Source of the DNA: Spongilla lacustris
Lineage: Eukaryota; Porifera; Demospongiae; Spongillida; Spongillidae
DNA length: 64,000 nucleotides
NCBI GenBank assembly: GCA_949361645.1
Contig: OX442429.1
Span: forward strand, 5,007,167-5,071,166
Direction of reading: 5' to 3'
Numbering within the stretch: position 1 is the stretch's first letter; each line of letters begins with the position of its first letter. Positions 22,201 through 33,500 of this stretch are shown one piece after another. The notes below the pieces were generated by a model. The model was not told the DNA's origin. It worked only from the letters and a program-made list of their open reading frames with translations, and did not search any database. Position numbers and translations under genes: made by a program.

Positions 22201-25200
22201 CCAAATATATTAGACAAGGCAAGTTCAGTTGTAATCATCATAGCAATGTCAGACTTATATGTTGGTATAAGTTACATATTGCATACCAGCTGCAGGAGTC
22301 ACACAGAGCAATTTCTTTGTGTGAGTACTGCTGTAATCAATGTAATACCTTTCTGATGTTTGTTTCAGATCAAAAGTGTTTTTCAGCAGATAGCACAATG
22401 CATGGCCATTCTATCTGTATGAAAGATTATACACCCTAGTAAGGAATGACTTTCTTTGCTCAATGCAAAAGTTCTCATTGGCATTATCCTGGCATCCATT
22501 CATACACTGAACAAAGCATGAAATTAATGTTAAACTGTTGCTGATTATTGAGATTTGTGATTGCTTTCATTACAGCAAATAAGTACAATGAAAAAAATGA
22601 AACAACACTCTTGCATACAATTTTAATCTCAGTTTAACTCTAAGCACAAGCCACTGTAGTAAAGAAGCATGTCTTGCCATGAATAGTTCATGTCAGTACC
22701 TACACATGTAGACAGCAGCACAGCACAGAAGGGGGGGGGGGGGGGGTGCTTTCATATGCTGGTAGACACATAAATATTGCTTTTTCTTTCCTAAGCAGCC
22801 TAATTAATGCTCTTCTTTGGGCAGCGATACATAATTGGTGCCTGCATAGTCATATTTGAGGTCTTTGCTTCAGCTAGTGATGGGAAATTTCTTTAGCGAG
22901 GCTTAAATAATAGTCAAAGCAGTATCAGCAAATAACCCTTAAAATTGAAGAAAAAAATTCAGATACTGATCAAGTTAAGAAGTGATTGAACCTAATCACG
23001 AGACGGGATTGCAGTGCACTGAGGGTTGATACCAAATGCAAATCACGGCAATTCTTGACTCAGTTTATACATATGACTCACTGCGACTGCTAAAACACCT
23101 GCATCTTTACTTTGCAGTATGGAAGAAGTGTGCTTCATTTTGCATCATCTACAGAAGTTATCAAAGCCGCACTTTCAAATGGTAAACAGCTACTTTTATT
23201 GGAACTTCGTGACAAGGTAGTTGATTGTACTGTATACATAACCTAAATACTCTACAGCAATTATATTATACTTTTCACTGTTAGGATGGAAATACACCTC
23301 TGCAACATTGGATACAAAAAGGCAATGTTGAAGCTGTAAAAGAACTACTGAATAATGGTGCAAATGTCCGTGTACTAGATAAGGTACTGATCTGTGCATA
23401 CTAAGTGCCCAATACATATAAACATGCACACTAACTTAATGATAAATAGAACTAGAATTATCAGTCTATCTAATGATATTCTAGGCTACTTAAATTTAGT
23501 AAAGCCAATCGTTGTCCTTTTGCTCATTATGATGCATACAAATAAATTGGCATTAGTTTGGACAGACAGCACTCCATTTGGCATCAAGTAATGAAATGGC
23601 TGAAGCCCTCCTTGTTGCTGGAGCTGACATCAATGCTCAGGATATCGTAAGTGTTATTATGATTTCATTGAACCTAACAAAATTTAGAGTGCATTCAAAA
23701 TAATTGGGACAGTTTTATGTGAAAATTGCCCAATGAAGGAAAATTGTTTATAAATTAACCACCAGCAGTTAATGAACTGGTAATTGTTGTAAGAAGTTCT
23801 AGCAGCAAAATACGACTTGTTGGTGAAATGGCTTTAAATATAATCTTTATTGTTTAATTAATATTGATGAAAGTCTCAAGACCCTATTCATTTCAATTAA
23901 TAATTATTAATGTTAATAAATGTAGGGTGGGTGGTTAGTTAAAAGCTGAAATTATATTTAATTACTTACTTCCATTTATGAAGTTGTTCTAAATTGAAGT
24001 CTTCATTTTTTAAAATTTTTGCAATGTACTTGGTTTAGTGACGCATCTTGATTTAGTGGTTTAAATTGATTAATAAATTCGGCAAGTTGTTATTATTGAA
24101 ATGTCAGAGCTTTTGGATGCTTATAAAATGATATGTTTTTGAAAAGGTGTTATTGGGAAGTATTAATTCGTTTTTGTTAAATTTAATTTTTTTGATTTTA
24201 TGTAATTAACTTTAATGATACTACATTATTGAACTTTAATATTTTATACACATATACATTACAAACAAAAGGACTAATACTACAATAAGTTCTATGGATC
24301 TTCCACAGATGATCCTGCTCGAGACAGGAGTGCCCGTGCATTGGCTCGTAACAAAGTCAGGCTAAGCCTGCCATACAATGGACAGGTACATATAGCTTGG
24401 GACTAGGAGCAATTTCCCCTGGTGGCTAGGCGAGAGGCAAGGCGTGAAACGTTTGCATGGCTTCTGCACCCTAGCACCCATAAGTCTCCACTACTATGGG
24501 GATACATGTCCAGCCTAGCTCAGAGCACTTGGCATCATTAGCATTGTGCTTGCGCACCTCAGCTGCCAGAGCTGCAGATCCACTTATCACACCCGCTTCC
24601 ATTAACGTACTTGAATTTAGCGTAGATGTGAGTCAATAAATTTAAGCCCGCATTATTAGTTAATTAACTGTTTGTGGTCAATATATAAACAATTTTGATT
24701 GATCGAGGAGCACCCTGTATAAATAGTAATAATAATACTTAGGTCTTTTCCTAAGCTCACAGCAGCAGGGCCATCAGGTCTTCGGATCCAACATCTAATC
24801 GATGCAGCAGAAGTACACCTACAAACACCTATGCTTCAATCACTTAGAGCAGCCATCAACATGCTGGCACTGGGTAAAGCTCATAAAGAGGTTTCTGTTT
24901 ACCTGGCTGGAGCCAACCTCACAGCTCTGAATAAGTCATCACCAGGAGATATCCGCCCTATTGCAGTTGGTGAGTCTCTTCGTAGGTTGACGGCAAAATG
25001 CCTACATGTGACAATAAAGACAAAGGCTGCAGATTTCTTTAATCTTTTTCAGTATGGTGTTGCGTGCTCCTTTGGAGCTGAGAAAATTGCACACAGTGTA
25101 AGATCTTGTGTTGAGAAGCATTGGATGGACGAGGATTTTGGAGTCCTCAAAGTTGATATGAGGAATGCTTTTAACCTAGCTTCTCGTCAAATTCTCATAT

Positions 25201-28150
25201 CCGAGTGTGAAAAGCATTTTCCGGAGTTGCTTCCATGGGTAAGTTGGTGCTACAGTAAGCACCCATTGTTGTGGCATTCTATGGGATCCCTCACATCAGA
25301 GTCTGGAGTCCAGCAAGGCGATCCTCTGGGTTCACTCCTTTTTTCCCTTGTTCTGAACATCCTAGTGCTTAAAATAGCTAAGGACATTGATTGCTCGAGC
25401 CTTTTGCTCCATGCATGGTACTTAGATGATGGGGTCCTAGCTGGTCCAAGGTCTGCTTTGCTGAGGGTTATATCACTGCTCCAACAGGATGGAACCTCTT
25501 TAGGGCTTTTCATCAATGTTGGCAAGTGTGAGATCTACAGTCGTAACCACCTAGAGGGATTTCCTGAGCAGATTGTTAAGTCAAACAAAGCATGTTTTGT
25601 AATTCTAGGAATCCCTATTGGTGATGCAGAGTTCTGTGCCTCGTTTATTTCTTCAAAGCGTGTTGAATCCAAATTACTTCTAGATAAACTTGAGGAAGTT
25701 GGTGCAATTGACCCTCATGTGGCATTGATTCTAATTCGCCTTTGTGGTGGTTTTTGTCACCTAAATCACATTGCTCGCGCTACCCCCCCATCCTTTTCGT
25801 TTAAGGCTTTGCAATTGTTTGATGAGGATGTTCGCCGGTGTTTCTCATCATCCACAGGCATTGATGCATCGGACGCTGCCTGGCAACAGGCCCAACTCAG
25901 CTTGAGCAGGGGTGGCCTGGGTTTAAGGTCCCTTGCCCATCATGCAAGTGCTGCCTTTATTTCTTCTTTGTCTTCCTCAGGTTAGCCCCAAACTCTTCCC
26001 AACATTTGTCTGATGCAGTGGGCATGTTTATTCAGTTAGTCCCTGCTGAGGACAGCATTAAGTTTGAGGACTTCCCGTCATCTGCTATCTCTCAGGGCAA
26101 GTTATCAGAGAAGCTCGATAACCAACTTCTCAGTTCCCTCATGGAAGCTTCTACAGTTGCAAACAAGGCTCGTTTGCTGTCCGTCTCGTCACCTCATGCA
26201 GCCTCCTGGTTATCAATGCCACCATGTGAGCGCCAGGGGCTCCACCTTGAACCATCACAATTTCAAGTTGCTGTCAAGTGGTGGCTAGGTTTAGACACTT
26301 CTGGTGATGCCCAATGTGCACTGTGTCCTGAAAAAAGTCTCGATCCTCTTGGCCATCATGCCACAACATGCAAGCGTGGTGGGGATGTTGTCTATCGCCA
26401 TAACAGGCTTCGGGACATTGTGGCCGAGTCCTGTCGCCGTGCCCATCTTAGTGTCCATTTAGAAGTAGGCCATAACCTTACTCCCGACCACAGCAACACA
26501 CGTCCAGCAGACATCCTCATCCCTCACTGGTGCATGGGCAAGCCTGCGGCTCTGGACCTATCCGTTACTTCTCCGCTTAACCCACTTACCCTTCTGGAAG
26601 CGGGAGTGACGGCTGGCGCAGCAGCTAAGGCTACCGAGGAGAGAAAGCTTAAAGCCAACACGGGCAAGTGTGCTGATTTGGGTTGGGTATGTGTCCCGGT
26701 TGTTGCGGAGTCTTATGGGGCATGGGGTTTGACGGCTAGGGATTTCTTTTCTAAACTTGGGTCTCGTTTGGCTACATCATTGGGAAAGTCAAAGTCAGTG
26801 GTCATCCATGAGCTGTACGGGAGGTTGAGCATGAATCTTGTCAGGGCCAATGCCACCGCGATCCTGTCCAGGTTCATACCTCCTCCTGAGCTTCAGTAGG
26901 CTAGCAACTTGTTTTGTGCATATCATGTGTCTGTGTCATGTTTGTACTGTATCAATCCAATATGAATTACTACAATAACCAAGAGTTGGGCTGGTCCTGC
27001 ATCCCATTGGCAGTGGAGACTTATGGCAATTGGGGCAAGCAGGCACATGATACTTTCTCCAGGCTGGCATCCTTCCTGGCCATTCACCAGTCCTCCCCCA
27101 AGGCAGTAGTTGTGGCTGAAATTTATGGCCGGTTGAATGTGGTCCTGGTTTGGTCCATTGCTAGAGCCATCCTGGCCAGGGAGCTTCCACCCTCCTAACT
27201 TACTATTAGTAGTTTAGTTATCTGCATGTGGTATAAATAATAATAATAATAATGAAAAATAAAATAATAATAATAATAATAATAATAATAAAGTTTAGAT
27301 GCCGAATATATACTTTTTGTTCCTTTGGCTGTTGAGTCTTTTGGTGGTTGGGGCACAGCTAGTATTCCAATTTTCAAGACTCTGGCCAGAATGGTGGCCA
27401 ACAGATCAGATTAGCCAGTTTCATCAGTATCTTGCTGGCTATATCAAAGGCTTGCCATTGCTTTGCAGAAGAACAATGCTCGTGCAATGATTGCTAGGCA
27501 GCCTCTTGTTTAGTAGTGTAGTTTATTTTGTTGTGTCTCAAGTTTTGTGCATTTGCATGTATACATATATCCATTTGTACTTTGCTTGTAACTGTTGTAT
27601 TGTTTCATAATAATAATAATCATAACACCCTGCGTGATGCACTGGCTGAAACGTGCCATCGGGCTCATCTCAGTGTCCAGGTGGAAGCTGGCAGTGACCT
27701 CACTGCTGACCATAGCCACACCCGCCCTGCCGACCTTTTGTTGACCAACTGGGCTACGGGCAAGACAGCAGCATTTGATGTATCTGTGACCTCTCCGCTT
27801 AATACTCTCACCTTGTTGGAAGCAGGAGTGTCTGCAGGTTCAGCTGCCAGAGCCACTGAAGATAGAAAACATAAAGCCAATGATGCCAAGTGTGATGAAC
27901 TGGGCTGGTTGTGTGTTCCCTTGGTTACTGAAACTTATGGTGCATGGGGAAAGGAAGCCACAGAAGCTTTCTCCCAGCTGGCCTCTCGGATTGCCACCTT
28001 AACTTGCAGGCCCAAGTCAGTAGTATTAAGTGACATTTATGGCAGGCTGAACCTTCACCTGGTGAGAGCCAACGCCACAGCCATCCTCACCAGATGTGTC
28101 CTGTCTTAAACTATTGATATACTTCATTGTGTATAATGTATTATTGTTGT

Positions 28151-28196
<46 letters not shown>

Positions 28197-30494
28197 CACC
28201 CACCAACCAATCATTCTCCATCAGTGAAAAAGAAATTGCTCTCTCCATCCGATCCTTTCCTAACAGTTCAGCAGGTGGGCCTGATGGTTTAAGACCGCAA
28301 CATCTCAAAGATCTCATTGGGCCTTTAAATGGAAATGGTTCCAGTTCCCTTCTGGCTTCCCTTTCTGCTTTTGTCAATCATGTTCTGGATGGTAAAACAC
28401 CTGTCTCTGTTCGTCCATTCTTTTTTGGTGCTTCACTGGTTGCACTTAAAAAGAAGGATGGGGGTATTCGCCCTATTGCTGTTGGATGTACCCTTCGTCG
28501 TCTTGTTGCCAAATGTGCAGGAAGTAAAGTGATGAAGGAGATGGGGGAATTACTTTTTCCATAGCAGTTGGGGTATGGAATAAAGAGGGGAATTGAAATT
28601 GCCATACATTCTGCGCGAGTCTATCTATCCAACCTGCCCCATGATCATTTGATTCTTAAACTTGATTTTAAGAATGCATTTAATACTATCCGCAGGGATA
28701 AGATGCTCCTGGCAGTTAAAGATCTTGCCCCTAGTTTGCTTCCTTTTGTCCATTCTGTGTACTGTTCACCATCTTCCTTGTTTTGGGGAACAGAAGTTAT
28801 TCAGTCGTCAGAAGGGGTGCAGCAGGGTGACCCTCTCGGACCTCTGCTTTTTTGTCTCACAATCCACAACATGTGCTCTCAATTAAAATCTGAGTTGCGC
28901 ATGTTCTACTTGGATGATGGAACCCTTGGTGGAACCTTAACTGATGTGCTTAAAGACCTCCAGTTAATCACCAAGGAAGCACATTCATTGGGTCTACAAC
29001 TTAATTATGGAAAATCAGAGATCATCAGCAACAACACCACCATAATACAAGCAATGCTGACTGCAGTCCCTGGACTGCAAGTTACAGAACCAAAGTGCAC
29101 CACACTTCTGGGTACTCCCCTAGGTGATATTGCTTCAATATCTGCTGCTATCTGTGCAAAAATAGTTTTTTTGAAAAAAATGGGTGAAAGGTTGTGCAAT
29201 TTAGATGCACATGATGCTCTGCTATTGCTGCGTCACTCATTTGCAATACCCAAGCTTCTAAACATTTTGCGCACCTCTCCCTGTTTCCTTTCAGAGAAAC
29301 TTGCTGATTTCGATGACCTTTTGCGATTCATCCTAAGCAGCACTTTAAATATCTCTCTTGGAATTAATGATCCAGCCTGGACACAAGCTCAGCTTCCTAT
29401 AAAGCTTGGCGGCCTTGGTATTCGGAGTGCATGTCAGCTTGCACCTTCAGCCTTCCTGGCTTCAGCTGCTGGCACCTCTGATACATTGAAGAGCATGCTC
29501 CCTGCATCTCTGCACAATGCCTCCATCCCTGATGTTGAGTCTGCACTTTCCCACTGGTCCCAAGGAAACAACACAGCCCCACCTGTACCTCCTGCTTCTT
29601 GTTTTCAAAAAGCTTGGGATCTACCAAAAATGCAGTTGGTAGCTCAAGGTCTGCTGGCCAGTGCTGATAGTCCATCTTCCCGTGCTCGTCTTCTTGCTGC
29701 ATCCACACCAGAGTCAGGAAAATGGCTAAATGCATTCCCTATATCCTCCATAGGCCTTAGAATGGATAACTCCACCATCCGAATTGCAGTTGGGCTCAGA
29801 CTTGGTGTTCCCTTGTGCCATTCACACACTTGTCGCCATTGTGGTTCTCACGTGAATGACCTTGCTACTCATGGCCTTAGCTGTAGATGGAGTGAAGGTC
29901 GCCACTCCAGGCATTCTAGCTTAAACGACATCATCCACAGAGCACTGTCAGCTGCAAAAATACCTGCTCGTTTGGAGCCTTCTGGAGTAGCTAGATCTGA
30001 TGGTAAAAGGCCAGATGGAATTTCAATGGTTCCCTGGAAAGAGGGGAAACTCCTTGTGTGGGATGCTACATGCAGAGACACCTTGGCACCATCATATCTC
30101 TCCACTGCTGAAAGAGGCCCAGGATTGGTAGCAGCAGAGGCTGAATCTCAAAAGAGGAAGAAGTATTCCTCTCTTGGAGCTAAATACTTCTTTGTTCCCA
30201 TAGCATGTGAGTCTCTTGGTGTGTTTGGTGCTGAAACATTGTCCTTTCTTAAGGACCTTGGCCATCGTCTGCACAAAACCACTGGAGACTCACAATCCTA
30301 CCAATTCTTACTCCAGTGCCTTTCTGTGGCAATCCAGAGAGGAAATTCCACCTCCGTCTTGGGAACATTAAGTTCCTTTGATGGTTTAGATGACTTTTAG
30401 TTCTGTGTGCGAGTGATCGAGTGTGTTAGTGTGCCCGTACATTGTATATGTTAGGTTGTGTTGTTGTTAGCCATATTATAACACTTTATCGAAA

Positions 30495-30535
<41 letters not shown>

Positions 30536-33500
30536 TTATTACTATTACTACATCGACACACAACCACACACAATACAAAAAATTACACACAAATTTCATC
30601 CACCTGCTGCACAAGGTGGGAGTAGGAACGACTCAGGATGGCACGAGCGTTAGATCTGATTAGAGTATGACTGAGGCAACCAAAGAGGTCAGTCAGTGCC
30701 ATAGATTTAGATGTATTCCCACGAATGGCTAAACGAGTGGCTACTTGTGAGAAAGCCATCAAAGCCTCTGGACCCCATGCACCATAACTCTCTACGGCCA
30801 GTGGAATACATTTCCAACTCAGTTCAGCACATTTTGTGTCATTTTGAGTATGCTTTCTGAATTCAGCTGCTCTTGCTGCAACACCTGAGTACATGCCCAC
30901 TTCCATTATAATACTAGAATTAACTCTTTAAGCGCCAAGTGCATATATGCATGCATTCTCACACAACCATATAATAATCTATTGTTTTTATTACAAAGAA
31001 TTGCTTTGAATAGTACCTTTTACATTTAAAAGCATGCATGCAAGTCAGTGCAATATACTAACATGCATGTAACCAGTATGTAGCCGATGCTGAATCCATA
31101 AACCTATAAGTGGGGCAATGGGTGTGTAAGCACATTTTGTGTTGGAGCAACCCAATTATGAACTGGCAAAAGGCAGATGGAGATGGTGTGATCTGGCATT
31201 TACGTGGGCTACACATTCCGGTTCTTGGAGTAAATAATTGGAGTGAGGGATTAGTGATTTCTGTTCTTGGAGTAAATAAATAGAGTGCTGAATTAGTGAA
31301 GGCATCTGAATAATGTGTTCTGAATAAAAATATAATTACTACAGTTGTAACCAATCATATCATGTTGTACAAGTGTATAGCAACTATCTGCATGCATGCC
31401 TGCATCATGAAGGTCCACACCTTTTATTTACACTGTCAGGGTAAAATCTATACAACGTTTATGTGCATATGCATGAATTCATATATATTAACTTGCATGG
31501 CGTCCAAAGAGTTAAGCGGGGATGTAGCAGTGACACTATATGTATGCGATGTGACATTTTCATGGAAAGTGTCCCAATTATATATAATTATAATTATAAT
31601 TATTATGATATATATATATATAATATTATATATATAAATCAATATTTCAATACTTCAGTACGGTCGAACTCCCATTCATGTATCCAGCAAAACAACAGGC
31701 TTGCTTCTCAGCACAGGTGCCTCAGTCATAACATGTGACAAAGTAAGCAGCAAAGTCCTAGAAAAGAGGGAGGGATTGTATGCAGTAATAAGAGGGAGGA
31801 CTCGTAGTGATAAGAAGGTGGGGTTGTAGCGATAAGATGGAGGGGTTGTAGTGATAAGAGGGAGGGGTTGTAGTGAAAAGGGGAGGGTTGCAGGGAATGC
31901 ACACGACACTTGATTTAGGTTTCTAAAATGAATTTGTCCAATACAAGGAAGACAAAAGAGTGTGTAATGATAGTACGAAATGGAAATAGATTTATAATGT
32001 ATGTTTTTCAAAATAGAAGTGAAACACACAAATAAACCATACTGACAAAAATTCTAAAGACCAGCTATAGTGTTGCCTGATTATAACTTATTAATGATAG
32101 TAATGTTAGTTTATGGTCATATAATTACAAGATTTTATTTCTATGGGTGTGTTGACCTGTGCATTTACAGACTGGAAAGACGGCCCTGCATAACTCATCA
32201 ACGTCTGGTGTGCTGAAAAAACTCATATCTGCTAATGCAAGTGCTAATGTCCAGGATGAGGTACATGTACTATACTAATTCCACTGGTGCAGGAAGAGCA
32301 CATACATGTAATAGTAGTATCTTTTTTTTAAGCTGAGAAAAGGTAGCACTATAGTTAATTTTAAACATACTATGCTGATGTAATAATATTATACAAAACA
32401 GAATTTGTTTTATGACTACAACTATGAATTTTTGTCACCAGTTGGGTAAAAAGTAACAAAGCAAGGAATTATGACATTTATAATTTTTCATTAATTACAG
32501 ACCTAAAACTTTTTTAGTAAATCTACCTCCATGAACTTGGTTTGTAATAAATGGATGAATAATTTTCATAGTTCCTTGTTTCCTTACTTTTTACTCAACT
32601 GGTGTCTGTAATCTTACATTACAAATTTTATTTCATATCTTGTTTCACTCATATATTAAATCTAACCTGGCTTGTTAACACTTGGGGGACACTCTGGTCT
32701 GAAGTGTTTCTATGGTTTCTGGCCATTAGCACATACCCCGATAATACATGTACCAACATGGAACCCAACCAATAGCTAGGTTTCTCGCATTATGGCTACA
32801 TTGTATGAAAGGCCAATGAAAATCTCTTGTGGGGCTATTATTAATAAGTTGGTTAAAGATTGAAATTTGAGCCAAGCATAGCTCACCCTACGAAACTCAT
32901 AAAACAAATACAAAGAGCAACAAACCCACAGCTGATGGTTAGGTCAAGCCTAGTTTCCCAGTTGATAGCTGCATCCCAGCCTTTGCGACCTTCAAATTTA
33001 CTAGAAATATAAATAAGCATAAATATTATGTAGCAGGGTCCTAATCATTTTATTGCAATACATGTAGCTTGGAAACACACCTGTGCACTCAGCAGTAGAG
33101 AGAGGTGATGCAAGGTGTCTGCGTGAACTTCTATCTCATTGCCGCACTGACACCAATATAAGAAATGCTGTGGGAGACACGCCATTGCATCTTGCAGTAT
33201 TTGGAAACCATGCTGAATGTTGCAAGTTGCTCACCTTGCAGCCTGGTACAGATGCCAACATAAAAAACTCCAAAGCCTACACTCCTCTCCACATGGCCAC
33301 CACATTGAAGGCAGATGTGCAGTGTGTAGAAGCACTTTTGCAAACACCTAATATTGATTTTAATGCAAAGTGTACATCCCTTGGGGGCAACACTGCCTTG
33401 CACATTGCTGTCAAAAATGGCCTCTCTGACTGTTGTAAGAAGCTCACATCACAGCCTGGTGTTGATATCAACGTCCAAAATGATGATGGAGATACCCCAC

